Positions 9,035 to 18,261 are shown, numbered from the stretch's first letter. The stretch: DNA of 64,000 nucleotides from an uncultured Anaerotruncus sp. (GCA_944385965.1 CALWZG010000057.1:1-64000); one strand, 5' to 3'. Notes: a model not told the origin generated them from the sequence alone. Numbers and translations are program-made.

Positions 9035-9914
9035 TATTCAAAGCTTTTATAAAGCTGCCAATGTGAAAGACGCGGTGCGGGCCCTGGAGGCCAATCCCCA
9101 GGCGGTAGTGATTGCCGGAGGAACCGATGTGCTGGTAAAAATCCGGGAAGGCAAGCTGGCGGGCCGGGATTTAATCAGCATCCACGACCTGCCGGAACTA
9201 AAAGGGATTTTTATGGAGGAGGATGGTACCATTCTCATTCGTCCCTGCACCTCCTTCTCTCAGATTGAGGGGCATCCCCTGATTCAACAGAAGCTGCCCA
9301 TGCTGGCCCAGGCGGTGGGACAGGTAGGCGGCCCTCAAATCCGCAACATGGGGACGGTGGGTGGAAATTTGTGCAACGGGGTCACCAGTGCCGACAGCGC
9401 TTCCACCCTGCTGGCCATGGATGCCCAACTGGAACTGGAAGGGCCGAAAGGGACCCGTCGGCTGCCGCTGCGGGAATTTTACGCTGGGCCGGGGCGCACC
9501 GTTCGGGAACATGAGGAGCTTCTCACCGCTATCCGGGTGCGGAAAGAGGATTATGAGGGATTTTGCGGGTATTACATCAAGTATGCTCAGCGCAGCGCTA
9601 TGGACATCGCCACCTTGGGATGCGCCGCCTATCTGCGGCTGAGCCCGGACAAAACCCATATTGAGCAGCTGCGGCTGGCCTATGGGGTGGCGGCGCCTAC
9701 CCCCATCCGATGCGGAAAAGCGGAACAGGCCGCCCAAGGCCAGCGGCTGGACCAGCAGCTGCTGGAACGGATAGGGGAGGCGGCTGTCAGTGAGGTGAAT
9801 CCAAGAACCAGCTGGCGGGCTTCCAGAGAATTCCGGCTTCAGCTGGTAAGAGAGCTGGCGAAACGGGCCATCGCCCAAGCGGTTGTGAAGGGAGGAGGCG
9901 AAATCCATGCTTGA
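9027..9914 (+). CDS. xdhB: Xanthine dehydrogenase-type enzyme, FAD-binding subunit
   Basis: A 295-residue medium subunit. FAD-binding motifs AGGTDVLVKIREG (near residue 35) and RNMGTVGGNLCNG (near 108) are typical of the CO-dehydrogenase/xanthine-dehydrogenase FAD domain, followed by the C-terminal domain. It transfers electrons from the Fe-S subunit to the acceptor. The start is the ATG at 9027, behind AGGGAGG and overlapping the xdhA end by 8 bases, rather than the upstream in-frame TTG at 9003. Confidence 0.9.
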   Translation: MYDIQSFYKAANVKDAVRALEANPQAVVIAGGTDVLVKIREGKLAGRDLISIHDLPELKGIFMEEDGTILIRPCTSFSQIEGHPLIQQKLPMLAQAVGQVGGPQIRNMGTVGGNLCNGVTSADSASTLLAMDAQLELEGPKGTRRLPLREFYAGPGRTVREHEELLTAIRVRKEDYEGFCGYYIKYAQRSAMDIATLGCAAYLRLSPDKTHIEQLRLAYGVAAPTPIRCGKAEQAAQGQRLDQQLLERIGEAAVSEVNPRTSWRASREFRLQLVRELAKRAIAQAVVKGGGEIHA

Positions 9915-10392
9915 AATCATTCGGATGACGGTGAATGGGGAGCCGGTGGAACTGGCGGTGGACCCCAGGGAATCCCTGCTGGATACCCTTCGCCAGCGGC
10001 TGGGACTAACCAGCGTTAAGCGGGGATGTGAGGTAGGAGAATGTGGAGCCTGCACTGTTCTGGTGGATGGGCAGGCAGTGGACAGCTGCATCTATCTGAC
10101 TATGTGGGCGGCTGGAAAACACATTCTGACGGTAGAGGGCCTTATGGGGCCCAACGGGGAATTAAGTCCCATTCAAACCGCTTTTATTGAGGAGGCGGCG
10201 GTGCAATGTGGGTTCTGCACACCGGGGCTGATTATGACAGCGGTGGAGATTGTGGGAACAGGGAAGCGTTATACCAGAGAGGAGCTGCGCCGCCTGATTT
10301 CAGGGCACCTGTGCCGCTGCACCGGGTACCAGAATATCCTAAACGCCATGGAGCGGATTGTGGAGGAAGCTTATAAGAAGTGCGGCGCCTGA
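9907..10392 (+). CDS. xdhC: Xanthine dehydrogenase-type enzyme, [2Fe-2S] subunit
   Basis: A 161-residue small subunit with two [2Fe-2S] clusters. The plant-ferredoxin-type site is CEVGECGACTVLVDG (about residues 40-55). The second helical cluster uses CGFCTPGL and CRCTGYQNI. It links the Mo centre of XdhA to the FAD of XdhB. It overlaps xdhB by 8 bases. Naming follows the E. coli xdhABC order (Mo, FAD, Fe-S). Confidence 0.92.
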   Translation: MLEIIRMTVNGEPVELAVDPRESLLDTLRQRLGLTSVKRGCEVGECGACTVLVDGQAVDSCIYLTMWAAGKHILTVEGLMGPNGELSPIQTAFIEEAAVQCGFCTPGLIMTAVEIVGTGKRYTREELRRLISGHLCRCTGYQNILNAMERIVEEAYKKCGA

Positions 10393-10437
10393 CATGCGAA
10401 ATTTTTCGCAAGACGCGAAAATAATTTGCAAAACTAC

Positions 10438-10466
10438 TGGAAAAAAGAATTTTGGTGTGGTATAAT
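10438..10466 (+). promoter_or_regulatory. Extended -10 promoter for ridA
   Basis: TATAAT at 10461-10466 is preceded by TGG, giving an extended -10, with a weak TGGAAA -35 at 17-base spacing. It lies 34 bases before the ridA start. Confidence 0.55.
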
Positions 10467-10500
10467 AAAAACAGAATTTAAAAACAGGAGGTTGCTTCCC

Positions 10501-10878
10501 ATGAATAAAGTTCTTGTCGCTCAAAATGCTCCCGCCGCCGTAGGTCCTTACTGCCATGGTATGCAGTGCGGCAACACCGTTTATACTTCCGGTCAGCTGG
10601 GCTTGGACCCCGCTACTGGTGATTTCCCCGCAGGAGGCGTGGAGGCTCAGGCTACACAGGCTTTGAAAAACTTAGGTGAGGTGCTGGCGGCCGCTGGCAT
10701 GGGATTCGCTGATGTGGTGAAAACCACCGTGTTCCTGGCCAACATGAGTGATTTCGCTGCCATCAACAGCATTTACGCTGAGTTCTTTGGAGACAATAAG
10801 CCCGCTCGTTCCTGTGTGGCTGTGAAGGAGCTGCCCAAGGGCGGTTTGTTCGAGATTGAGGCCATTGCTGTCAAATAA
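10501..10878 (+). CDS. ridA: RidA/YjgF enamine/imine deaminase
   Basis: A 125-residue Rid-family protein of standard length. It begins NKVLVAQNAPAAVGPYCHG and carries the conserved arginine in PARSCVAVKELPKGG and the closing FEIEAIAVK. RidA hydrolyses reactive enamine/imine intermediates released by PLP enzymes such as threonine dehydratase. The ATG at 10501 follows AGGAGG; an upstream in-frame start would lie before the promoter. It is flanked by its own promoter and terminator, so it is monocistronic. Confidence 0.93.
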   Translation: MNKVLVAQNAPAAVGPYCHGMQCGNTVYTSGQLGLDPATGDFPAGGVEAQATQALKNLGEVLAAAGMGFADVVKTTVFLANMSDFAAINSIYAEFFGDNKPARSCVAVKELPKGGLFEIEAIAVK

Positions 10879-10916
10879 GCTGGTAAAAAATTTTTGAGAA
10901 ACCAACCATAGACAGA

Positions 10917-10957
10917 ACCCCCTGTATAGGTTTATTTTCCTATACAGGGGGTATTTT
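10917..10957 (+). terminator. Intrinsic terminator of ridA
   Basis: A 14-bp perfect stem (ACCCCCTGTATAGG / CCTATACAGGGGGT) with an 8-base loop, followed by ATTTTT. Confidence 0.9.
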
Positions 10958-11018
10958 TGCTTATGGAGCTTTGGAAAAGGATATTCCAGGAGTTTTGAGG
11001 GTTTTTGGCGGATTTTCC

Positions 11019-11047
11019 TTGAAAAAAAGCATTGGGTCAGATATAAT
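11019..11047 (+). promoter_or_regulatory. Promoter of valS
   Basis: TTGAAA at 11019-11024 and TATAAT at 11042-11047 with 17-base spacing. The leader to the ATG is about 100 bases, too short for a standard full T-box, and no T-box antiterminator core is seen. Confidence 0.75.
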
Positions 11048-11152
11048 ATAAAATTGTGAGACCATCGGTCATTTTGTTGTCAAATGGACGCATGTAAATT
11101 TCCGCGTGGAAGCCATTCTTCTGGTGACCCGCGATTTGTTTGGAGGAAGGTT

Positions 11153-13774
11153 ATGCGCAAAGAATTGGAAAAGGTCTATGACCCCAAACAGGTGGAGGAC
11201 AAGACCTACCGGTTTTGGCTGGATGGAAACTACTTCCACGCCGAGGTGAATCCTGAGAAGAAGCCCTACACCATTGTGATTCCCCCACCGAATATCACTG
11301 GAAAGCTGCATATGGGACACGCTCTGGACGAGACCTTGCAGGATATTTTGATTCGTTGGAGAAGGATGCAGGGCTATGAGGCCCTTTGGATGCCGGGAAC
11401 CGACCATGCCTCCATCGCCACCGAGGCGAAGATTGTGGAGGCCATGAAGCAGGAAGGCCTGACCAAAGAGGATTTGGGACGAGAGGGCTTCCTGAAGCGT
11501 GCCTGGGACTGGAAACGCACCTATGGGGGAACCATCATTGAGCAGCTGAAAAAGCTGGGCTGTTCCTGCGACTGGGAGCGGGAGCGGTTTACCCTGGACG
11601 AGGGCTGCTCCAAAGCGGTCCGGGAAGTGTTCGTCAAACTGTATGAGCAGGGCCTTATCTACCGGGGCGAACGGATTATCAACTGGTGCCCCCACTGCAA
11701 GACCTCTATTTCTGACGCTGAGGTGGAGTATGAGGAGAAGGAAGGGGCTTTCTGGCATATCAATTACCCCATTGTGGGGACAGACCAAGTGCTGGAAATC
11801 GCCACTACCCGTCCGGAAACCCTGCTGGGCGATACCGCTGTGGCAGTCCATCCTGATGATGAGCGGTATAAGCATCTGATTGGCAAGATGGTGCTGCTCC
11901 CTCTGGTAAATCGGGAAATCCCCATTGTGGCGGATACCTATGTAGAGATGGACTTTGGAACCGGAGTGGTGAAGATTACACCTGCCCACGACCCCAACGA
12001 CTTCGAGGTAGGGCTGCGGCATAACCTGCCGGTCATCAACGTGATGAACGAGGACGCCACTATCAACGAACAGGGCGGCAAATATGCCGGCATGACCCGA
12101 GAAGCCTGCCGGAAAGCCATTGTGGCAGATTTGGAGGCAGAGGGTTATCTGAAAAAGGTGGAGCCTTACAAACACAATGTAGGCTGCTGCTACCGGTGCG
12201 GCACCATCATTGAGCCTCGGGTCTCCAAACAGTGGTTTGTGAAGATGGAGCCTTTGGCCCAGCCTGCCAACCAGGCGGTGCGGGAGGGGAAAACCAAATT
12301 CGTCCCCGCCCGGTTTGATAAAATCTACTTCAATTGGATGGAGAACGTCAAAGATTGGTGTATCTCCCGGCAGCTTTGGTGGGGACATCGGATTCCCGCT
12401 TGGTACTGTGAGGACTGTGGGGAACTGATTGTTTCCCGTCAGGACCCGGACAAGTGCCCGAAATGCGGAAGCACCCACATCCATCAAGACCCGGATACCC
12501 TGGACACTTGGTTCAGTTCCGCCCTTTGGCCCTTCTCCACCTTGGGATGGCCGGAGAAAACCAAGGAGCTGGAGTATTTCTATCCCACCAATACCCTGGT
12601 GACCGGATATGATATTATCTTCTTCTGGGTGGCCCGGATGATTTTTTCCGGTGTGGAGCATATGGGACAGGTGCCTTTTGACACGGTACTGATTCACGGT
12701 CTGGTGCGGGACGCCCAGGGCCGGAAGATGTCCAAGTCTCTGGGCAACGGCATTGACCCCTTGGAGATTATCCAGCAGTACGGCGCGGACGCCCTGCGCT
12801 TCACCCTGGCTACCGGAAACAGCCCAGGGAACGATATGCGTTTCTCTGACGATAAGGTAAACGCCAGCCGTAATTTCGCCAATAAGATTTGGAACGCTAC
12901 CCGGTTTATTATGATGAACCTGTCTGACCAGGTGGAGAAGCCGGAGCTTCCCGAAAACCTGGCCATTGAGGATAAATGGGTGCTGTCCAAATACAATACC
13001 CTGGCCAAAGAGGTCAATGAGAACCTGGAGAAATTTGAGCTGGGTATGGCGGTTCAGAAGCTGTATGACTTTATCTGGGATATCCTGTGTGACTGGTATA
13101 TTGAGCTTTGCAAGTCCCGGTTCCAGGCGGGCGGGCAATCCTCCCTGGCGGCCCAGAAGGTGCTGGTCTATGTGATGAGCAACACCCTGAAGCTGCTCCA
13201 TCCCTTTATGCCCTTCATCACCGAGGAGATTTGGCAGGCCCTTCCTCACGAGGGAGAGAGCATCATGATTTCCAAATTCCCGGCCTATGACGAGGCTCTC
13301 AACTTCACAGCAGAGGAAGCCCAGTTCGGCAAGGTGATGGATGCCATCAAAGGGGTGCGGAACCGCCGCAGCGAGATGAATGTACCCCCCTCCAAGAAAG
13401 CCCATCTGTATATCGCCACCAAGGAGCCAGAGGTGTTCCGGGAGGGAGCGCCCTTCTTTGAGCGTCTGGCTTCCGCGGCGGGTGTTTCGGTGGAGGAGAA
13501 CTTCCAGCTGGAAGGTGCGGTTCAGGTGATTACCGATGCCGCCCGCATCTTTATCAAGATGGATGAGCTGATTGATAAGGAGAAGGAGCTGGCCCGCCTG
13601 TCCAAAGAGAAGGAAAAGGTGGAAAAAGAGATTGCCATGGTGGAAGGCAAACTGAAAAATGAGCGCTTTGTGTCCAAAGCCCCTGCTGCTGTTGTGGATG
13701 GGGAAAAGGCGAAGCTGAAGAAACATCAGGAGCATCTGGCGAAAATCCAGGAGTCCATTGCCGCTTTGCGGTAA
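11153..13774 (+). CDS. valS: Valyl-tRNA synthetase
   Basis: An 873-residue class Ia synthetase that charges tRNA-Val. The HIGH-type motif is [13 protein letters not shown] (about residue 50) and the KMSKS motif is [14 protein letters not shown] (about 525). In between lies the editing domain (CP1), which includes [17 protein letters not shown]. Cys-rich clusters CPHCKTS, CCYRCG, CEDCG and CPKCG suggest zinc sites. The last ~65 residues form the lysine/glutamate-rich coiled-coil arm. The ATG at 11153 follows GGAGGAAGG; an open frame continues upstream from 11084 but lacks a ribosome site. Confidence 0.96.
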   Translation: MRKELEKVYDPKQVEDKTYRFWLDGNYFHAEVNPEKKPYTIVIPPPNITGKLHMGHALDETLQDILIRWRRMQGYEALWMPGTDHASIATEAKIVEAMKQEGLTKEDLGREGFLKRAWDWKRTYGGTIIEQLKKLGCSCDWERERFTLDEGCSKAVREVFVKLYEQGLIYRGERIINWCPHCKTSISDAEVEYEEKEGAFWHINYPIVGTDQVLEIATTRPETLLGDTAVAVHPDDERYKHLIGKMVLLPLVNREIPIVADTYVEMDFGTGVVKITPAHDPNDFEVGLRHNLPVINVMNEDATINEQGGKYAGMTREACRKAIVADLEAEGYLKKVEPYKHNVGCCYRCGTIIEPRVSKQWFVKMEPLAQPANQAVREGKTKFVPARFDKIYFNWMENVKDWCISRQLWWGHRIPAWYCEDCGELIVSRQDPDKCPKCGSTHIHQDPDTLDTWFSSALWPFSTLGWPEKTKELEYFYPTNTLVTGYDIIFFWVARMIFSGVEHMGQVPFDTVLIHGLVRDAQGRKMSKSLGNGIDPLEIIQQYGADALRFTLATGNSPGNDMRFSDDKVNASRNFANKIWNATRFIMMNLSDQVEKPELPENLAIEDKWVLSKYNTLAKEVNENLEKFELGMAVQKLYDFIWDILCDWYIELCKSRFQAGGQSSLAAQKVLVYVMSNTLKLLHPFMPFITEEIWQALPHEGESIMISKFPAYDEALNFTAEEAQFGKVMDAIKGVRNRRSEMNVPPSKKAHLYIATKEPEVFREGAPFFERLASAAGVSVEENFQLEGAVQVITDAARIFIKMDELIDKEKELARLSKEKEKVEKEIAMVEGKLKNERFVSKAPAAVVDGEKAKLKKHQEHLAKIQESIAALR

Positions 13775-13797
13775 GGGGCACCTCTGCCAGGGTTCCG

Positions 13798-13833
13798 AAA
13801 AAAGCCGCCCTGGAACCGCTGGGGCGGCTTTTT
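13798..13833 (+). terminator. Intrinsic terminator of valS
   Basis: AAAAAAGCCGCCC / GGGCGGCTTTTT hairpin with T tail. It sits only 19 bases before folC, whose own ribosome site follows directly. Confidence 0.85.
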
Positions 13834-13852
13834 CTATAAAGGAGGTATGGCT

Positions 13853-15127
13853 GTGAGTGATTATTGGGAGGCTTTGGATTATATCCATGGGCAAAAAAGG
13901 TTTGGCAAAACCCCTGGGCTGGACAATATGAGAAAGCTGATGGAGCTTTTGGGAAACCCTCAAAAAAAGCTGAAATTTATCCATGTGGCGGGGACCAATG
14001 GAAAAGGCTCCACCTGCGCTATGATAGCTGGGATACTCCAGACGGCAGGCTATCGGGTGGGGCTTTATACCTCCCCCTACATTGTGGATTTCCGGGAGCG
14101 GATTCAGGTGAATGGGGAGATGATTCCCAAGGAAGCCCTGACAGAGCTGGTGGAGCGGATTCAGCCGATGGTGGAGCAGGTGGGAGAACTTACGGAATTT
14201 GAGCTGATTACAGCCCTTGGATTCTGCTGGTTCGCCCAGCAGAACTGTGATATTGTGGTGCTTGAGGTTGGGCTGGGAGGGCGCTTTGACGCCACCAATG
14301 TGATTGATGCCCCCTTAGTGGCGGTCATTACCCCCATCGGCCTGGACCATACACAGGTGTTGGGGGATACCATCCAACAGATTGCCCGGGAGAAATGCGG
14401 GATTTTGAAACCAGGCAGCCGGGTGGTGACCAGCGGAAACCAGGATGTGGACGCACTGGCCGTGATTTTGGAAACCGCCTGCGCCAATCAAATGGTGGTG
14501 GTGCAGCCCACCCTGAAAGCGGCAGAACAGGTCCATATGACACTGGAAGGAACCGACCTGATTTATAATGGGTACCAGCTCCATATCCCCTTAGCGGGAA
14601 AGCATCAGATTGACAATGCCCTGACCGCTTTTGAGGCGGTGTCTGAACTGGAACTGCATTATGGATTTCAGGTGTCGGCTGAGGCCATTAAAAAGGGGAT
14701 TGCAGGGGTACGTTTCCCAGGCCGGATGGAGGTGGTATGCCAAGACCCATTGACCATTTTGGACGGCGCCCACAACCCCCATGGAGCCAAGGCCTTAAAA
14801 GAGGCCCTGTCACTGCTGGAAGGCAGGCCAATCACTGCTGTGATGGGGGTGCTGGAGGATAAGGACAGCGAAGGAGTTTTGGAGCTGCTGGCCCCCTGCT
14901 TTAAAAGGTTGATTTGTGTCACCCTGTACGGCAACCCCAGGGCCTTGGATGGCCACGCCTTAGCTGCTCAGGCGGATGCTCTGGGACTTCAGGCGTCAGC
15001 GGCCCACAGCCTGGAGGAAGGGCTGGAGTTGGCACAGATGGTGGCTCAGGCCGAGAAAGGCGTGGTGGTGGTCTGCGGTTCTCTCTATCTGGTTTCCGGA
15101 CTGCGGAAGATTTTGAAAGAAAGATAA
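13853..15127 (+). CDS. folC: Folylpolyglutamate synthase / dihydrofolate synthase
   Basis: A 424-residue Mur-ligase-type enzyme. It opens with SDYWEALDYIHGQKRFG and GLDNMRKLMELLG. The ATP P-loop is GTNGKGSTCAMIAG (about residue 48), followed by YTSPYIVDFRERIQVNG and LEVGLGGRFDATNV, then LDGAHNPHGAKAL in the C-terminal domain. It adds glutamate to (tetrahydro)folates and possibly to dihydropteroate. I choose the GTG at 13853 because AAAGGAGGT lies 6-8 bases upstream; the ATG at 13847 abuts that ribosome site. Confidence 0.94.
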   Translation: MSDYWEALDYIHGQKRFGKTPGLDNMRKLMELLGNPQKKLKFIHVAGTNGKGSTCAMIAGILQTAGYRVGLYTSPYIVDFRERIQVNGEMIPKEALTELVERIQPMVEQVGELTEFELITALGFCWFAQQNCDIVVLEVGLGGRFDATNVIDAPLVAVITPIGLDHTQVLGDTIQQIAREKCGILKPGSRVVTSGNQDVDALAVILETACANQMVVVQPTLKAAEQVHMTLEGTDLIYNGYQLHIPLAGKHQIDNALTAFEAVSELELHYGFQVSAEAIKKGIAGVRFPGRMEVVCQDPLTILDGAHNPHGAKALKEALSLLEGRPITAVMGVLEDKDSEGVLELLAPCFKRLICVTLYGNPRALDGHALAAQADALGLQASAAHSLEEGLELAQMVAQAEKGVVVVCGSLYLVSGLRKILKER

Positions 15128-15158
15128 CAGCTGCCCCCCTTCGACAAGCTTTTTAATG

Positions 15159-15194
15159 AGAAAGCCCTATTCTTATGAATAGGGCTTTCTTTTT
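15159..15194 (+). terminator. Intrinsic terminator of folC
   Basis: A perfect 14-bp stem (AGAAAGCCCTATTC / GAATAGGGCTTTCT), 4-base loop and T tail. Confidence 0.92.
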
Positions 15195-15227
15195 ATGCGG
15201 ATTATTTTGAGATTGGAGTGGAATTGG

Positions 15228-15584
15228 ATGCCGGTTCAAATAGAAATTGTGGACGAGCTTTGTATCGCCCGTCTGATAGGGGATATTGACCATCATATCG
15301 CCAAAGAACTCCGGGAGGAGATTGACCAGGCGGTTCTGAGAGCCAAGCCCAAGGAGCTGGAACTGGATTTTCGGGAGGTCAGCTTTATGGATTCCTCGGG
15401 AATCGGCCTGGTGATGGGCCGTTATAAGCTGATGCAGGAGATTGGGGGAGAGCTGCGGCTGATTAACATTGCCAGCCATCTAAAAAAGGTGATGGTGTTG
15501 GCGGGGCTGGACCGGCTGGCGATTTTGGACAAGCCGGAACGGAAACCCACCCAAAAAACACAGCAAGGAGGGGATGAGGCGTGA
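15228..15584 (+). CDS. spoIIAA: Anti-sigma F factor antagonist
   Basis: A 118-residue STAS-domain protein. The phosphorylated serine region is FMDSSGIGLVMGRYKLM (Ser about 55-56), the hallmark of SpoIIAA. Dephosphorylated SpoIIAA binds SpoIIAB and releases sigma F in the forespore. The ATG at 15228 follows GGAG with 9-base spacing and gives the usual N-terminus (PVQIEIVDELCIARLIGDID); the ATG at 15195 sits on the terminator edge without a ribosome site. It is the first gene of spoIIA and overlaps spoIIAB (GTGA). Confidence 0.93.
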   Translation: MPVQIEIVDELCIARLIGDIDHHIAKELREEIDQAVLRAKPKELELDFREVSFMDSSGIGLVMGRYKLMQEIGGELRLINIASHLKKVMVLAGLDRLAILDKPERKPTQKTQQGGDEA

Positions 15585-16030
15585 AAGCCATCAATACCAT
15601 TAAATTACAGATTGAGGGGCGTTCGGTGAACGAGGCATTTTCCAGAACAGCGGTGGCCGCCTTTGCCGCCCAACTGGACCCTACCATCGAGGAGCTTTCG
15701 GATATCCGCACAGCGGTCAGCGAGGCGGTGACCAACTGCATTGTTCATGGGTATCGGGATAGGCTGGGGCTTGTGTACATAACCGCTTCCCTTTACGCAG
15801 ACAACCGAATTGTACTGAAAATCAAGGACAAGGGATGCGGAATTCCAGATGTGGAAAAGGCCATGGAGCCTTTATTTACAACCGCTCCTGAGGAAGAACG
15901 GGCAGGGCTTGGCTTCGCGGTGATGCAAAGCCTGATGGACAAGGTGAGTGTTCGCTCAAAGGAAGGGGTGGGAACCACAGTCACGCTGGAAAAACAGCTA
16001 TCCCGAAAAGAGGCGGCGAGTAAGTGTTAG
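15581..16030 (+). CDS. spoIIAB: Anti-sigma F factor, serine-protein kinase
   Basis: A 149-residue GHKL-type kinase. Nucleotide motifs are EAVTNCIVHGY (N box), IKDKGCGIPDVEKAMEP (G1) and ERAGLGFAVMQSLMD (G2). It binds sigma F and phosphorylates SpoIIAA. The start is GTG 15581 behind AAGGAGGGG, overlapping the spoIIAA stop. The end overlaps sigF by 7 bases, keeping sigma and anti-sigma in fixed stoichiometry as in other spore formers. Confidence 0.94.
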   Translation: MKAINTIKLQIEGRSVNEAFSRTAVAAFAAQLDPTIEELSDIRTAVSEAVTNCIVHGYRDRLGLVYITASLYADNRIVLKIKDKGCGIPDVEKAMEPLFTTAPEEERAGLGFAVMQSLMDKVSVRSKEGVGTTVTLEKQLSRKEAASKC

Positions 16031-16689
16031 AGTGTAAGGAACGACGGGAACAAGTCATCTCCCAGAATATGGGGCTGGTACATGCCTGCGCCCATCGGTT
16101 CAAAGGCCGGGGAATCGAATACGATGACCTGTTCCAGGCGGGCTGTATGGGCTTGGTAAAGGCGGCGGACGCCTTTGACGAGGGGCGGGGGGTCCGTTTT
16201 TCCACCTATGCGGTTCCGGTGATTCTGGGGGAGATGCGCCGCCTGTTCCGGGATGGGGGCTCGGTGAAGGTTTCCCGTACCCTCAAGGAGCTGTCCATGA
16301 AGCTGCTGCGCCAAAAGGAGGAGCTGTCCAACCGTTTGGGCCGGGAGGTGACCGTGGAGGAGCTGGCCAGGGAGATGGGGCTGTCCAGGGAGCAGGTAGC
16401 GGAAGCCCTCTGCGCCGCCACCCCGCCGGTATCCTTGACCGAAAGCCAGGAGGATGGGGGAGGGCAGATTGATTTGCCGGTGGATTCCCCGGAGGACCTG
16501 CTTTCAGACATCATTTCCTTGAAACAGGTGATTGGGGACTTGGAGCCGAAAGACCGGAAACTCATTGTTCTTCGCTATTTTTCCGGAAAAACCCAGGTGG
16601 AAACCGCCAATGTCTTGGGGATGACACAGGTACAGGTCTCTCGGAGGGAAAAGAAGATTCTCACCGCCCTAAGGGAACAGCTCTTATAA
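16024..16689 (+). CDS. sigF: RNA polymerase sigma-F factor (forespore)
   Basis: A 221-residue sigma-70 family protein of sporulation size. Region 2 includes GIEYDDLFQAGCMGLVKAAD and FSTYAVPVILGEMRRLFRD. Region 3 begins SVKVSRTLKELSMK. Region 4 ends with VLGMTQVQVSRREKKIL as recognition helix. It directs early forespore transcription. The start is GTG 16024, inside the spoIIAB end. Being third in spoIIAA-spoIIAB-sigF, its identity is secure, and it marks the organism as an endospore former. Confidence 0.96.
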   Translation: MLECKERREQVISQNMGLVHACAHRFKGRGIEYDDLFQAGCMGLVKAADAFDEGRGVRFSTYAVPVILGEMRRLFRDGGSVKVSRTLKELSMKLLRQKEELSNRLGREVTVEELAREMGLSREQVAEALCAATPPVSLTESQEDGGGQIDLPVDSPEDLLSDIISLKQVIGDLEPKDRKLIVLRYFSGKTQVETANVLGMTQVQVSRREKKILTALREQLL

Positions 16690-16708
16690 CCACATTTTCA
16701 TAAAATCG

Positions 16709-16749
16709 CTATGGGACCGGGCCGTTGGAAGAACGGCCCGGTCCCATAG
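16709..16749. terminator. 18-bp perfect hairpin after sigF
   Basis: CTATGGGACCGGGCCGTT and its exact complement flank a 5-base loop. There is no T tail on the plus strand; on the minus strand a short T run follows. It lies between convergent transcripts and probably ends one or both. Confidence 0.6.
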
Positions 16750-16953
16750 ATCAAGCAGCAGGTCCCTGCGGACGGGGCGATTCGAGGGCAAAAGCCACCC
16801 CCTCCACTACCGCCGCTGGTTGTAGCTGATACTGCATCTTATGCGGCGGAAGAAAAGGGGGCCACAGGAAAGGTTTTGGTTGGGAAGAGGAGTTCACCCA
16901 ATTGAATGGCGGTTGTGAACTTTTCAGGGGCGCTATGGCTTTCTGAGAAAGGT
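16750..16953. other. Non-coding stretch between spoIIA and the aroF transcript
   Basis: No supported gene. On the minus strand a 68-codon GTG frame (16751-16957) overlaps the preceding small ORF as GTGA, but it lacks a ribosome site and recognisable sequence. A second minus-strand frame connects here only through a frameshift at the A9 run near 16968. Confidence 0.4.
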
Positions 16954-17217
16954 TCACAGGTCAGAATTTTTTTTTGAGATGTGGTAACGGAGAGGATTGG
17001 AGATTGGATACCACACCCCTTCCCGTGAAGCGTATAGTCGGCCGCAGGAAGGACAGTGGTAGAGAGGACAGGGAACCGGTTGGCTTTCTTCTGGAAAAGG
17101 GAGCCATACCTGACGTCCATCCGGCTGTGCTTGCAGGCAGCAGCCTGTCAAGCGGATGGGGCGGGGGCGATGGAGAGCGTACCCACTAGCCCCACCGAAC
17201 CATTTGGAAAAATCCAT
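16954..17217 (-). CDS. Small unknown protein with a CPSCG motif, downstream of aroF
   Basis: An 87-residue frame not recognised from any family. Support comes from a strong ribosome site, AGGAGGG five bases before the ATG, placed 16 bases after aroF on the same strand. The protein has CPLYHCPSCGRLYASREG around residues 49-66, resembling half a zinc ribbon, and an earlier GCC. Near the 3' end the coding strand has a run of nine A (16968-16976); a one-base slip there would extend the protein by about 40 residues. It may therefore be a short gene, a frameshifted longer one, or a decaying gene. Confidence 0.42.
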   Translation of the reverse strand: MDFSKWFGGASGYALHRPRPIRLTGCCLQAQPDGRQVWLPFPEESQPVPCPLYHCPSCGRLYASREGVWYPISNPLRYHISKKNSDL

Positions 17218-17232
17218 AGCCGCCCTCCTGCA

Positions 17233-18243
17233 TCACATCTCACGGCCCTCGAACGCCACCCGACGCTTTACATCCTCCATCAGAAGGTGAAATTCCTCAG
17301 GGTTCAGGGATTGGGCGCCATCACACAGGGCCTTTTTGGGGTTGTTGTGAACCTCCACCATCAAGCCGTCCGCTCCGGCGGCAATGGCGGCTCTGGCCAA
17401 AGGCTGTACCATCCAGGCCATACCGGCGGCGTGGCTGGGGTCGATAATGATGGGCAGGTGGGAGAGACGCTTCACCAAAGGAACCGCTGACAAATCCAGA
17501 TTATTTCTCAAAGCGGTCTCAAAGGTGCGGATACCCCGCTCGCAAAGGATGATCTGTTCATTTCCTCCCGCCATAATGTATTCGGCAGACATCAGCCATT
17601 CCTCAATGGTATTGGAAAGTCCCCGTTTCAGAAGGATAGGTTTGTTAAGATGTCCAAGGGCTTTCAGCAATCGGAAGTTCTGCATATTCCTGGCCCCCAC
17701 CTGAATGATGTCCACCTGCTGGAACTCATCGATTTGGCTGTCGCTCATGATTTCGGTGACGATGGGCAGGCCAGTCAGCCGTTTGGCTTCCAGCAGAAGC
17801 TCAATGCCTTTCTCCTCCAGCCCCTGGAAGGAGTAGGGACTGGTCCGGGGTTTGAAGGCCCCTCCTCTGAGGAATCCGGCGCCGCTTTCCTTTACCGACT
17901 GGGCTACATTGGCCAGCTGCTCCTGACTTTCCACCGAGCAGGGACCTGCAATGACCTGGAAGGTTTTGGGGCCGATTTCCCGCCCCTCCACCGAAATGGT
18001 GGTATCCAAAGGATGGAACCGGCGGTTGGCCAGCTTGTAAGGTTCAGAAATACGCTTTACATCCGCCACAGCGTCATCCGCCAGCAGATGGTCGATATCC
18101 ACACTGGCGGTGTCTCCCACCAGACCCAGCAAGGTAGAGTTGACACCCTGGCTGAAATGGACGGTCAGCCGCTGGGATTCCAGCTGATGAATTAAAGTTT
18201 GTACTTTATCTTGAGGAGCGTTGGGTTTCAAAATTACAATCAT
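17233..18243 (-). CDS. aroF: DAHP synthase (3-deoxy-7-phosphoheptulonate synthase), AroF/AroG-like with N-terminal ferredoxin-like domain
   Basis: A 336-residue enzyme catalysing the first step of the shikimate pathway from PEP and erythrose-4-phosphate. Residues 1-70 form the small regulatory fold (IVILKPNAPQDKVQTLIHQL). The barrel follows from QVIAGPCSVESQEQL, then GAFKPRTSPYSFQG, ILLKRGLSNTIEEW, and DPSHAAGM with the metal-binding site. This is the Thermotoga/Bacillus-type subfamily. It is preceded by a Tyr-codon leader peptide and terminator, which suggests control by charged tRNA-Tyr. The ATG follows GGAAAGGA. Confidence 0.93.
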   Translation of the reverse strand: MIVILKPNAPQDKVQTLIHQLESQRLTVHFSQGVNSTLLGLVGDTASVDIDHLLADDAVADVKRISEPYKLANRRFHPLDTTISVEGREIGPKTFQVIAGPCSVESQEQLANVAQSVKESGAGFLRGGAFKPRTSPYSFQGLEEKGIELLLEAKRLTGLPIVTEIMSDSQIDEFQQVDIIQVGARNMQNFRLLKALGHLNKPILLKRGLSNTIEEWLMSAEYIMAGGNEQIILCERGIRTFETALRNNLDLSAVPLVKRLSHLPIIIDPSHAAGMAWMVQPLARAAIAAGADGLMVEVHNNPKKALCDGAQSLNPEEFHLLMEDVKRRVAFEGREM

Positions 18244-18261
18244 AACAAGTCATTCCTTTCC

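Noticed and set aside
11048..11152. T-box riboswitch upstream of valS
   Set aside because: The leader is only about 100 bases, lacks the conserved antiterminator bulge sequence and has no terminator before the gene.
11069..13984. A 971-codon open frame on the strand opposite valS
   Set aside because: It is the antisense shadow of valS: no ribosome site, no recognisable domains, low-complexity His/Leu/Gln-rich translation, and valS motifs are all present on the plus strand.
16751..16957. A 68-codon minus-strand ORF overlapping the CPSCG gene as GTGA
   Set aside because: Apart from the overlap there is no ribosome site, the composition is Pro/Ser-rich and random-looking, and no motif is visible.
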